The notes: generated by a model from the letters alone, not told the origin. Shown: positions 1 through 6,377, counted from the first letter of the stretch. The stretch is 10,607 nt of DNA from Paracoccaceae bacterium (GCA_024644285.1 JAHELH010000058.1:1-10607), one strand, 5' to 3'. A program made the numbers and translations.

Positions 1-4
1 GTCA

Positions 5-12
5 TCCTTCTT
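5..12 (-). promoter_or_regulatory. Shine-Dalgarno-like site of a gene starting beyond the left edge
   Basis: Read on the minus strand the last bases of the window are GAAGAAGGATGAC. AAGAAGGA at 12-5 is a good Shine-Dalgarno match, and only four bases remain before the edge, so a start codon at normal spacing would fall just outside. In related bacteria soxB follows soxA, which makes soxB the natural guess, but no coding sequence of it is visible here. The ATG overlapping the site (5-3) is too close to use it. Confidence 0.4.
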
Positions 13-54
13 CGGCGCGGCATTACATGCGCATTCTTGAATGTTTGCGGACAG

Positions 55-86
55 AAAAAAGCCCGCACGGCGTGAACCGCGCGGGC
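55..86 (-). terminator. Rho-independent terminator after soxA
   Basis: On the minus strand, 7 bases past the soxA stop codon, GCCCGCGCGG (86-77) pairs with CCGTGCGGGC (70-61) across a 6-base loop. The stem has 10 positions with one A-C mismatch and is followed at once by six T (60-55). This is a textbook intrinsic terminator. It ends the soxXYZA transcript, or reduces read-through into whatever lies to the left. Confidence 0.92.
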
Positions 87-93
87 TTCTGTA

Positions 94-942
94 TTACTGG
101 CGAACCGCCGGGGTCTCGACCGACAGGCCGTTGCCGCGGGACTGGACGTAAAGCTCCAGCGCGCGGAACTCGTCCGAGCCCTCGGCGAAGGTCTCGGCCA
201 TGGTGTCGCGAATGCAGCCGCGGAAGCGGTTGTGCTTCGAGATCAGCTTGGCCTGCTTCAGCCGGTATGTCGGGAAGCCGTTGATCTGGCCCATGCTCAG
301 GTGGTCGGCCCGGATCATGTTGCCCCAGTTGTCCTCGTGGCAATTGGCGCAGCTTAGTTCAAGCTGCCCGTACCGGGTATAGTACATCTCCTTGCCCTGC
401 TCCCAGAAAGGAGCGGCGGGGCCGTCGATCGCCACGTTCACCGGCATGCCGCGCGACTGAAGGCCGATCAGCGCGACCATGGACTGCATCTCGTCGCCCG
501 ACCATTTCCAGGGTTCGGCACCCATGGCCTTGGCGCGGTGGCCGTTCAGCAGGTCTTCCATCACGACGAGCTTGCCATCGATCACCTTGGGCATGGTCGC
601 CGCCAGACCGGCGAACTGCTCCGGTCCGTCGTGACACGAGGCGCATGACTTGCCCTCGGTGCCATCGACCGTGTTGAACAGGTCCATCGCCTGATCGATG
701 AACAGCATCGCCGGGTTGTCGAAATCGTCGGTCTGCAGCGACTGTGTCTCGTCGGTCCGGAAGCGCCAGCCCGAATAGATCGTGCTGCCCAGCGCACCGC
801 CAAGGTGATCCGGCGCGGCGGTCTCGGTGACCATGTTGAGATCGCCGTTGATCATCAGGTTGTCGTCGTCGGGTCCGGCGACCGCCGGGGCGGCCAGCGC
901 CAAGGCGAGAGCCGTCGCCGAGAGTGCCTTGATTATTTTCAT
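94..942 (-). CDS. soxA: SoxA, diheme c-type cytochrome subunit of SoxXA
   Basis: SoxA pairs with SoxX in the periplasm to form the SoxXA L-cysteine S-thiosulfotransferase, which oxidatively attaches thiosulfate to the C-terminal cysteine of SoxY. The 282-residue protein starts at the ATG at 942, which follows a strong AGGGAGGACAAC site; a longer reading frame upstream lacks one. Residues 1-22 form a Sec signal peptide with an AVA-G cleavage site. Two haem c motifs are present, CASCH (100-104) and CANCH (198-202), so this is the diheme form. Cys243 in FRGCIRDT is the conserved active-site cysteine that ligates the second haem, usually as a persulfide. No cysteine lies between the two haem motifs; His135 sits where several diheme SoxA proteins have a cysteine ligand to haem 1. 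It is the last gene of soxXYZA and is followed by a terminator. Confidence 0.96.
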   Translation of the reverse strand: MKIIKALSATALALALAAPAVAGPDDDNLMINGDLNMVTETAAPDHLGGALGSTIYSGWRFRTDETQSLQTDDFDNPAMLFIDQAMDLFNTVDGTEGKSCASCHDGPEQFAGLAATMPKVIDGKLVVMEDLLNGHRAKAMGAEPWKWSGDEMQSMVALIGLQSRGMPVNVAIDGPAAPFWEQGKEMYYTRYGQLELSCANCHEDNWGNMIRADHLSMGQINGFPTYRLKQAKLISKHNRFRGCIRDTMAETFAEGSDEFRALELYVQSRGNGLSVETPAVRQ

Positions 943-964
943 TGTTGTCCTCCCTGGGGCTCGG

Positions 965-1294
965 TCAGCCGACCTCGATGGCCTTGGTTTCTTCGTAGAC
1001 CGACCCGTCATCGTCGTACCACTTGAACTGGAATTCGCCGCTTTCGGGCACGGTCGCCTCGAACTCGAAATAGGGGTTTGTCGAGATCGCCGGCTCCAGC
1101 GTGACGTCGATCACGTTCTGGCCGTTGAAGTCGGCCGTGAAGCGGTTGATGATCGAGCGCGGAATTGGATTGCCGTCGCTGTCCTTGCGCTGGCCCGACT
1201 CCATTTGGTGGCTGATCAGCGTCTTGATTATGATCGTCTCGCCCGCGGACGCGCTCTTCGGAACCTTGACGCGGGGCTTCACACCTTCTGCCAT
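965..1294 (-). CDS. soxZ: SoxZ, subunit of the SoxYZ sulfur-carrier complex
   Basis: SoxZ forms a tight heterodimer with SoxY; sulfur intermediates stay covalently bound to SoxY while SoxXA, SoxB and SoxCD act on them. The 109-residue protein opens with KPRVKVPKSASAGETIIIKT and contains NPYFEFEATVPESG and FKWYDDDG, typical of the immunoglobulin-like SoxZ fold. It has no signal peptide and no cysteine, as expected for the family; SoxZ is thought to be exported with SoxY through the Tat system. The ATG at 1294 has AAAGGA upstream. It lies 23 bases after soxY and 22 before soxA, consistent with one transcript. Confidence 0.96.
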   Translation of the reverse strand: MAEGVKPRVKVPKSASAGETIIIKTLISHQMESGQRKDSDGNPIPRSIINRFTADFNGQNVIDVTLEPAISTNPYFEFEATVPESGEFQFKWYDDDGSVYEETKAIEVG

Positions 1295-1317
1295 GTTTCA
1301 GATCCTTTCTGTTCCGG

Positions 1318-1734
1318 TCAGCCGCCGCAGCCGCCGATGGTGACTTTGACTTCCTTGGACGTGCGGACGAACGAGCCGTCCGACATCTTGGCAATGGCGA
1401 TCACGTCCTGGGTCCCGGCCAGCCGGATGCGCGTCGACGCGGTCTGCGACGCGGCAAGCGGGCCGAAGTTGAACGTGGCCACGTCGGGCCGGGGGTTGCC
1501 CGCGGCCAGCAGCATGATCGCCGTGGCGCCCGGGGCGGAGACCTCGATCGGCACCGTGTTGCCGTTCTCGGCGATCTCGGGTGCGTTCAGGTCGATGCCG
1601 CCTTCGCCGACCTCGGCGCCGCCGGTGAAGGCGGAAACGGCATCCTCGACCGAGGCCAGGGCCGGCAGCGGAATGGCCGCCGCGGCGGCCGCGCCAAGCG
1701 CGGTGATCAGCGTTTCGCGTCGTGTCAGTTTCAT
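1318..1734 (-). CDS. soxY: SoxY, sulfur carrier with C-terminal GGCGG arm
   Basis: SoxY carries the thiosulfate-derived sulfur through the Sox cycle on one cysteine. The 138-residue protein ends in GGCGG (134-138), the flexible arm whose Cys136 is the attachment site and the only cysteine in the protein. The N terminus MKLTRRETL followed by an alanine-rich hydrophobic stretch (to about residue 28, ALAS) is a twin-arginine signal peptide. This fits the known Tat export of SoxYZ as a folded pair. The ATG at 1734 has GAGGAG about 9 bases upstream. It lies between soxX (26-base gap) and soxZ (23-base gap). Confidence 0.97.
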   Translation of the reverse strand: MKLTRRETLITALGAAAAAAIPLPALASVEDAVSAFTGGAEVGEGGIDLNAPEIAENGNTVPIEVSAPGATAIMLLAAGNPRPDVATFNFGPLAASQTASTRIRLAGTQDVIAIAKMSDGSFVRTSKEVKVTIGGCGG

Positions 1735-1760
1735 CAGTCGATCTCCTCGCTAGGGGCGGG

Positions 1761-2234
1761 TCAGCTGTCTTTCAGCGTCATCAGGTAGGCGACCACGTCT
1801 TCCACCTGCTGCGCGGTCAGCAGCGGGTCGAGCGCGCCTTCGGCCGCCTTGCCGGTAAAGCCGTTGCCGGGCCGGATATAGCCGTCGTTCCTGTAGAAGG
1901 ACGGCATCATGGTGTCCGGGAACATCATCTTGGCATTCGCCACGATGCCGCGCAGCTCGGCCTCGGACCAGCGGTCGGCGACGCCGTCAAGCGGCGGGCC
2001 CACTTCGCCGTGAAATGGCCATTCGGCAAGATCGGACACGGCGTGACAGGCGATGCAGTTGCCCGACCCCTTGTTCATCACCTCGCGGCCGGCGGCCGGG
2101 TCACCTGGTTGCCCGGTCAGCGACATCGTTACCGCGCCGTCCTCGAAATTGACCTCGGACGGAGCCGGCGGCTCTGCGGCGGCGGGTGCGGCGCCCAAAA
2201 GGACGACAGCCAAGGCTGCTGAGATTCGTTTCAT
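1761..2234 (-). CDS. soxX: SoxX, monohaem cytochrome c subunit of SoxXA
   Basis: SoxX is the small electron-accepting cytochrome of SoxXA and takes electrons from the SoxA-catalysed joining of thiosulfate to SoxY. The 157-residue protein has a Sec signal peptide (residues 1-20, PAAA-E) and one haem c motif, CIACH (60-64). The methionine-rich DTMMPSFYR segment supplies the distal ligand, probably Met110. The C-terminal LTAQQVEDVVAYLMTL helix is typical of class I cytochromes c. The ATG at 2234 follows AGGGAGGACCC. It is the first gene of soxXYZA; the 82-base gap to soxW holds a probable SoxR operator, so transcription likely begins there. Confidence 0.96.
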   Translation of the reverse strand: MKRISAALAVVLLGAAPAAAEPPAPSEVNFEDGAVTMSLTGQPGDPAAGREVMNKGSGNCIACHAVSDLAEWPFHGEVGPPLDGVADRWSEAELRGIVANAKMMFPDTMMPSFYRNDGYIRPGNGFTGKAAEGALDPLLTAQQVEDVVAYLMTLKDS

Positions 2235-2297
2235 GGGTCCTCCCTATTCCCATTTTTCGCGCAACGTACAGCACAAGCGGGCGGTGACGCAACTTCA

Positions 2298-2315
2298 AAT
2301 TCACATTATTGAATT
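2298..2315. promoter_or_regulatory. Putative SoxR operator in front of soxX (soxW-soxX region)
   Basis: AATTCA (2298-2303) and TGAATT (2310-2315) form a perfect 6-bp inverted repeat around CATTAT. The core reads ATTC-N8-GAAT, the motif described, as I recall it, for the related repressor SqrR of Rhodobacter capsulatus. On the minus strand the centre contains AATAAT (2310-2305), a 5/6 match to a -10 box, though I see no good -35, so a bound repressor could block the soxX promoter. The site is 64 bases upstream of the soxX ATG, in the region reported as bound by SoxR in Paracoccus pantotrophus. The start site is not established. Confidence 0.65.
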
Positions 2316-2316
2316 A

Positions 2317-2898
2317 CTATCTCGTATCGCCGTCGTCCCGTTCGCGGATCATCCGCCCGTGATAGCGCTGAAAGTCCTCTTCGGACTGGTCCAGATGCCT
2401 GTTTTCCTTGACCCAGGTCAGCAGGTCCAGCGTGGTCCCGGCAGAGAACGCACCGGGCATCACCGCCGCCGCCTGACGGGTCAGCGGCACGCCCTCGTCG
2501 ACCGTTTCGCCCAGTAGAATCATCGTCGGGGTGAACAGGACGCCCCATTTCCGCGCGGCCTCTTTCTCGGACAGCGCCTCGCCGTCCAGATCGACGACCT
2601 CGACATCGCCGTGCAGATTCATCTGCACCGGGAAATAGTCGTCTTCCAGCATCGCCTTCACCCTCGGATCGGTGAAGGTGTTCTCGTGCATGTCGCGGCA
2701 GTAGAGGCATCCGCGCTGCTCGACCAGCACCAGCAGCCGCTTGCCTTCGGCGGCAGCTTCCGCGGCGTCTTCCTGCAGATCCTTGAAGGTGTCGCGCAGC
2801 CAGTCGGGCTTGTGCAGCCCGTCGTCCCCCATCTGGATATCGGCGGCGGCAGGCAGCGCCAACGCGGCGGCCATCAGCAATGCGAACACGTATCTCAT
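2317..2898 (-). CDS. soxW: SoxW, periplasmic thioredoxin-like protein
   Basis: SoxW is a periplasmic thioredoxin that in Paracoccus pantotrophus receives electrons from the membrane protein SoxV. The 193-residue protein has a short Sec signal peptide (residues 1-19, PAAA-D) followed by a thioredoxin-like domain. Its redox motif is CLYC (64-67) in LLVLVEQRGCLYCRDMH, and LFTPTMILL carries the expected cis-proline. The C-terminal QRYHGRMI segment is common in SoxW-like proteins. The ATG at 2898 follows GGGAGGAGACCCG. It lies 24 bases after soxV and is probably co-transcribed with it. Its stop codon lies one base from the putative operator of soxX. Confidence 0.92.
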   Translation of the reverse strand: MRYVFALLMAAALALPAAADIQMGDDGLHKPDWLRDTFKDLQEDAAEAAAEGKRLLVLVEQRGCLYCRDMHENTFTDPRVKAMLEDDYFPVQMNLHGDVEVVDLDGEALSEKEAARKWGVLFTPTMILLGETVDEGVPLTRQAAAVMPGAFSAGTTLDLLTWVKENRHLDQSEEDFQRYHGRMIRERDDGDTR

Positions 2899-2922
2899 CG
2901 GGTCTCCTCCCTTGTCCTGGCC

Positions 2923-3654
2923 TCAACCGATCTGCGGCCAGTATTGCACCATCCAGTTGGCGATGTAATTCACGGTCTCGGTAGCGATCAGCACCCCGAA
3001 CAGCACCAGCGTCGCGCCCATCACCTTTTCCACTGTCCCCAGATGCCGCCGGAACCTGGCCATCCAGGCCAGGAACGGCCGCACGAAGAACGCGGCCAGC
3101 ACGAAGGGCGCCGTCATGCCGGCTGCATAGGCCAACAGCAGCACCATGCCCTGCGACACCGTCTCTTGCCCGCCGGCCATGAACAGGATGGCGGCCAGCA
3201 CCGGCCCGACGCAGGGTGTCCAACCGAACGCGAAGGCCAGCCCGATGACGAACGAGCCGAAGACGGTGGCGTCACGGACATCGCCTGCCTGGGTCCCGAA
3301 TTGGCGATAAAGAAACCCGATCCGGATCACGCCGAGGAAATGCAGCCCCATGGCGACGATCAGCGCCGCCGCGACCCAGCGCAGCACGTCCAGCCACTCG
3401 CGGACCAACTGGCCGAGCATCGTCGCCGTTGCACCCAGGGCAACGAAGATCGTCGCCACGCCGGCGGCGAAGAACACCGCGTTGACGACGGCGCGCCGGC
3501 GGATGTCAGGCGCGACAGTGGCGTCGCCGGCCATCGCCGTCATGCCCGCCCCGGCGAGATAGGTCAGGTAGAACGGCACGATGGGCAGGACGCAGGGCGA
3601 CAGAAACGACAAAACGCCGGCGAGTAGCGCACCGGCCACGGTCACGTCGAACAT
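2923..3654 (-). CDS. soxV: SoxV, CcdA/DsbD-family transmembrane electron carrier
   Basis: SoxV moves reducing power from cytoplasmic thioredoxin across the inner membrane to periplasmic partners such as SoxW, which helps keep SoxYZ in an active redox state. I chose the ATG at 3654 (243 residues, MFDVTVAGALLAG); a GTG at 3678 would add eight unconserved residues and overlap the intergenic operator region. About six membrane segments are visible. The two redox cysteines typical of CcdA are Cys21 in LSPCVLPIVP and Cys148 in WTPCVGPV, near the starts of the first and fourth helices. The ribosome binding site of the ATG is weak. It is divergent from soxS. Confidence 0.93.
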   Translation of the reverse strand: MFDVTVAGALLAGVLSFLSPCVLPIVPFYLTYLAGAGMTAMAGDATVAPDIRRRAVVNAVFFAAGVATIFVALGATATMLGQLVREWLDVLRWVAAALIVAMGLHFLGVIRIGFLYRQFGTQAGDVRDATVFGSFVIGLAFAFGWTPCVGPVLAAILFMAGGQETVSQGMVLLLAYAAGMTAPFVLAAFFVRPFLAWMARFRRHLGTVEKVMGATLVLFGVLIATETVNYIANWMVQYWPQIG

Positions 3655-3682
3655 GGGCGACTCGCTTGCCTGAACCACATTT

Positions 3683-3706
3683 TCATATTAAGATTGACGA
3701 ATATGA
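3683..3706. promoter_or_regulatory. Putative SoxR operator between soxV and soxS
   Basis: TCATATT (3683-3689) and AATATGA (3700-3706) are a perfect 7-bp inverted repeat with a 10-base spacer. At the same centre (3694.5) the core reads ATTA-N8-GAAT, one base from the ATTC-N8-GAAT core found before soxX. The dyad covers the start codon of soxS (3703) and lies 29 bases upstream of the soxV ATG, so one bound dimer could repress both directions. A candidate rightward promoter is TTGCCT (3666-3671), 17 bases, TAAGAT (3689-3694), with its -10 inside the dyad. SoxR binding between soxS and soxV is known in Paracoccus pantotrophus. Confidence 0.65.
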
Positions 3707-4101
3707 TCTTCCGACGCAATATCCCTGTCACGGCGCGCCTCTTTGCCCTTGTTTTCCTGTGCCTGGCCGCTGTTCCGGCTGCTGCAAGCGCGGCGGCCGT
3801 TCTGGTGATGGGCGAGGAAATGGGCTGTATGTGGTGCGTGCGGTGGAACGCCGAGGTCGCGCCGGAATACCCCAAGACGGCCGAAGGCCGCGCCGCGCCG
3901 CTGCGACGGATTGATATCCATGCGCCGATGCCGCCCGACCTGGAATTCAAGAGCCGCCTGACCTACAGCCCGACCTTCGTGCTGATCGTGGACGGGCGCG
4001 AGGTATCGCGGCTGGAGGGCTATCCGGGCGAAGATTTTTTCTGGGGCCTGTTGCAGCGGATGCTGGACGAGGCCGGGATAGAGTTCCGAGGCGAAGGGTA
4101 G
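3703..4101 (+). CDS. soxS: SoxS, periplasmic thiol-disulfide oxidoreductase
   Basis: In Paracoccus pantotrophus SoxS acts on SoxYZ, restoring carrier that has become inactive. The 132-residue protein has an N-terminal basic stretch and hydrophobic signal peptide (to about residue 30), then a small thioredoxin fold with the redox motif CMWC (42-45) in MGEEMGCMWCVRW. TYSPTFVLIVDG carries the cis-proline, and a C-terminal helix follows. The ATG at 3703 is preferred over a TTG at 3694 because it opens the signal peptide directly. There is almost no Shine-Dalgarno sequence, and the probable operator covers the start codon, so the mRNA may have a very short leader. soxR begins four bases after its stop. 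Confidence 0.92.
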   Translation: MIFRRNIPVTARLFALVFLCLAAVPAAASAAAVLVMGEEMGCMWCVRWNAEVAPEYPKTAEGRAAPLRRIDIHAPMPPDLEFKSRLTYSPTFVLIVDGREVSRLEGYPGEDFFWGLLQRMLDEAGIEFRGEG

Positions 4102-4105
4102 GAAC

Positions 4106-4510
4106 ATGGACAGTCACGATACCGGCAACGCCGGCGGACAAGGCACCGATTACCAGCCGCAATCGCTGCCCAAGTTTTCCGGCGACATGTGCGCGGATGA
4201 TATGGATAAGATGATGAAGAACGCGCAGCGCGCGTCGAATTTTCTGAAGGCGATCAGCCACGAGGGCCGTCTGATGATCCTGTGCCATCTGGCCTCGGGT
4301 GAGAAATCCGTGACCGAACTCGAGCAGTTGTTGTCGGCGCGGCAGGCGGCGGTGTCGCAGCAACTGACGCGACTTCGGCTGGAAGGGCTGGTTACGCCCC
4401 GCCGTGAGGGGAAGGCGATCTACTACAGCTTGACCGACGGCCGCTCCACCCGAATAATCGACGTTGTCTACGACCTTTTCTGCAGAGAGGGCGCACCGGA
4501 GGCGACCTAG
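4106..4510 (+). CDS. soxR: SoxR, ArsR-family persulfide-responsive repressor of sox genes
   Basis: SoxR is the cytoplasmic repressor of the sox genes, released when reactive sulfur species modify its cysteines. The 134-residue protein has an unstructured N terminus and an ArsR winged-helix domain (about 36-126). The recognition region is SARQAAVSQQLTRLRLEGLV (77-96) and the wing PRREGKAIYYSL. Cys60 (LMILCHLASGE) and Cys126 (YDLFCREG) are 66 residues apart, the spacing of Cys41 and Cys107 in the sulfide sensor SqrR, and their relatives form a tetrasulfide link. Cys29 is an extra N-terminal cysteine, as in SqrR. AGGGTAGGAAC precedes the ATG. It is co-transcribed with soxS, probably under its own control. 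This is not the SoxR of superoxide response. Confidence 0.93.
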   Translation: MDSHDTGNAGGQGTDYQPQSLPKFSGDMCADDMDKMMKNAQRASNFLKAISHEGRLMILCHLASGEKSVTELEQLLSARQAAVSQQLTRLRLEGLVTPRREGKAIYYSLTDGRSTRIIDVVYDLFCREGAPEAT

Positions 4511-4543
4511 ACCGTCCGGCGCCTTAGGGGGAGGACGCCGTTC

Positions 4544-5599
4544 ATGCTCGACACTCTCGGAGAACCGACAGCCCTTGCGCTGGTCGGCCTGTTCGGCGGC
4601 GTCTTGCTTGGGCTCGCGGCGCGGTTGGGCCGGTTCTGCAGCCTCGGTGCAATCGAGGACGCCCTCTACGGCAACGATTTTAACCGCCTGCGCATGTGGG
4701 GCGTGGCGATCGGCACGGCGGTTATCGCGGTCTTCGGAGCGTTCGCGCTGGGCTGGGTCGATCCGGCCGAGGCGATATATCTGTCGCTCGGGTGGAGCCC
4801 GCTTGCCAGCATCATCGGCGGATTGCTTTTCGGCTACGGCATGGCGCTTGCGGGAAATTGCGGCTTCGGTGCGCTGGCCCGTGCCGGCGGCGGCGACTTC
4901 CGGTCATTCGTCATCCTGCTGGTGATGGGGCTTTCCGCCTACATCGTGCTGTCGGGGCCGCTCGCGGCGCCGCGCGTGGCGCTTTTCCCAACCGTGCCCG
5001 TCGCCGGGGCGCATCCTGGCCTCGCGCATCTTGCGAGCAGTCAGACCGGACTTCCGGTCGCGCTGGTCGGCATCGCGATCGGGCTGGTCATCCTTGGCAT
5101 CGCGTTGGGGCGGCGGTCTTTCCTGGCCGCGCCGGCCCAGGTGGTCTGGGGCGCGGTCGTCGGGCTTGCGATAGTCAGCGGCTGGCTGGGCACCACCTGG
5201 ATCGCGGCGAACGGGTTCGAGGCGACCCAGCCGGCCTCGCACACCTTTGCCGCCCCCTTGGGCGAGTCGATGCTCTATCTGATGACCGCCTCGGCGCGGC
5301 CGCTCAGCTTTGGCGTCGGATCGGTCGCGGGCGTCCTGCTGGGCGCTTTCGCCGGCAGCCTGATCAAGGGGCATTTCCGGTGGGAGGCCTGCGAGGATCC
5401 ACGCGAATTGCGCCGCCAGGTCTTCGGTGCGGCGCTGATGGGCGCGGGCGCGGTACTGGCGGTCGGTTGCACGGTGGGGCAGGGGCTGTCGGCCTTTTCG
5501 GTGCTCGCCTTCAGCGCCCCGGTGACCGCCGCGGCGATCTTCGCCGGCGCCGCGCTCGGCTTGCGCCAGCTTATCACCGGTTGGCTTCCGGCCGAGTAG
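4544..5599 (+). CDS. soxT: SoxT, YeeE/YedE-family sulfur-compound transporter
   Basis: This integral membrane protein belongs to the YeeE/YedE (TsuA) family, which imports thiosulfate or other sulfur species. Members placed next to soxR are called SoxT. The 351-residue protein is a two-repeat fusion with many hydrophobic segments. Conserved small-residue cysteine motifs are GRFCSLGAIEDAL (Cys32), LAGNCGFGALAR (Cys106) and AVGCTVGQGLSA (Cys309); Cys283 lies in a hydrophilic loop (WEACEDPRE). In TsuA, cysteines of such motifs line the path for thiosulfate. The ATG at 4544 follows GGGGAGGA. It lies 33 bases after soxR and is likely part of soxSRT. Work on SoxT1A in Hyphomicrobium suggests a signalling role beside SoxR; the exact substrate here is unknown. 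Confidence 0.88.
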   Translation: MLDTLGEPTALALVGLFGGVLLGLAARLGRFCSLGAIEDALYGNDFNRLRMWGVAIGTAVIAVFGAFALGWVDPAEAIYLSLGWSPLASIIGGLLFGYGMALAGNCGFGALARAGGGDFRSFVILLVMGLSAYIVLSGPLAAPRVALFPTVPVAGAHPGLAHLASSQTGLPVALVGIAIGLVILGIALGRRSFLAAPAQVVWGAVVGLAIVSGWLGTTWIAANGFEATQPASHTFAAPLGESMLYLMTASARPLSFGVGSVAGVLLGAFAGSLIKGHFRWEACEDPRELRRQVFGAALMGAGAVLAVGCTVGQGLSAFSVLAFSAPVTAAAIFAGAALGLRQLITGWLPAE

Positions 5600-5621
5600 G
5601 GCGCGCCCGAGGGCAGTGACG

Positions 5622-6374
5622 TCAGCGCTTGGCGGCGTAGTAGGCCACCCGTCTTTCGAGATAGGCCAGGAACTCCGAGATCGTGAAGGCCAGGGCGAAG
5701 AGCACGATCAAAACCGCCCAGAAATGGCTCATCAGGAAATTGGCCGAGTAGAGTTCGAACAGCGCGCCGAAGCCGACGATGGAAATCAGCAACTGGCCGA
5801 TGATCACGCCCTTGACCGCGCGGATCACGCCGATGCGCACGCCGCCGAGGATCTCGGGCAACGCCGCCCAGAAGTAGATCTTGCTAAAGGCGTCCCACGG
5901 CCCGGCTCCGAAGCTGTGCGCCATTTCGACCAGCGAGCGGTTGATCTGCTTCACGCCGGCGCGGGCGTTCAGGATGATGATCCAGATCGCGAACAGCGTC
6001 GTGGTGATGATGATGGACTTCATCCCGAAGCCGAACAGCACCATCAGCACCGGCACCAGCGCTGTCAGCGGCGCGCTGAGAAACACGTTCACCCATGGCA
6101 AAAGCATCTCGTCCAGCAGCCGGTTCTTGCCCATCAGGATGCCCACCGGAATGCCGATTACGATGGCGAAGAACACGCCGGCAAAGAAGGCATAGGCAGT
6201 CTCAGCCAGAGCCTTCTGGAAGGCGGCGGTCTGGATCACCTCGAACAGAGTGGCGATGACCTCGGACAAGGGCGGAACAAAGAAGGTTAGGCCCGCCTGG
6301 CCGACCAGTTCCCAGAGCAGCCCCCAGATGAGCAGTGACGACATTCCGGGCAGGCGGTATCCGAACAAGGTCAT
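5622..6374 (-). CDS. ABC transporter permease, NitT/TauT (SsuC-like) family, second of two
   Basis: This is a membrane subunit of an importer, 250 residues long with about six membrane helices, of the BPD_transp_1 fold. The EAA loop that contacts the ATPase is visible at about 148-182 (LVEMAHSFGAGPWDAF through LPEILGGVRIG). The ATG at 6374 begins three bases after the ATPase stop codon, with only a weak GGA upstream, so its translation probably depends on that of the ATPase gene. It is clearly different in sequence from the other permease of this operon, suggesting that the pore is a heterodimer. It is convergent with soxT, with 22 bases between the stop codons and no obvious terminator. Substrate unknown. 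Confidence 0.9.
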   Translation of the reverse strand: MTLFGYRLPGMSSLLIWGLLWELVGQAGLTFFVPPLSEVIATLFEVIQTAAFQKALAETAYAFFAGVFFAIVIGIPVGILMGKNRLLDEMLLPWVNVFLSAPLTALVPVLMVLFGFGMKSIIITTTLFAIWIIILNARAGVKQINRSLVEMAHSFGAGPWDAFSKIYFWAALPEILGGVRIGVIRAVKGVIIGQLLISIVGFGALFELYSANFLMSHFWAVLIVLFALAFTISEFLAYLERRVAYYAAKR

Positions 6375-6377
6375 CGG

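Noticed and set aside
827..1753. Long plus-strand open frame across soxA, soxZ and soxY
   Set aside because: It is the antisense shadow of three well-recognised genes in GC-rich DNA; the product has no recognisable domain and no ribosome binding site in a sensible context.
2306..3223. Minus-strand open frame overlapping soxW and soxV in another frame
   Set aside because: Arginine- and glycine-rich low-complexity product without domain signature; it conflicts with two conserved genes on the same strand.
2611..3627. Long plus-strand open frame opposite soxW and soxV
   Set aside because: The product is rich in His, Arg, Gln and Gly, a typical antisense translation of a membrane protein gene, and soxV and soxW are certain on the other strand.
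3655..3678. GTG at 3678 as the soxV start
   Set aside because: It adds residues before the conserved MFDVTVAGALLAG start and gives no better ribosome binding site; the ATG at 3654 matches the family start.
5599..5608. GGGCGCGCCC palindrome at the end of soxT as a terminator
   Set aside because: A 10-base palindrome without loop cannot form a useful hairpin, and there is no T-run on either side.
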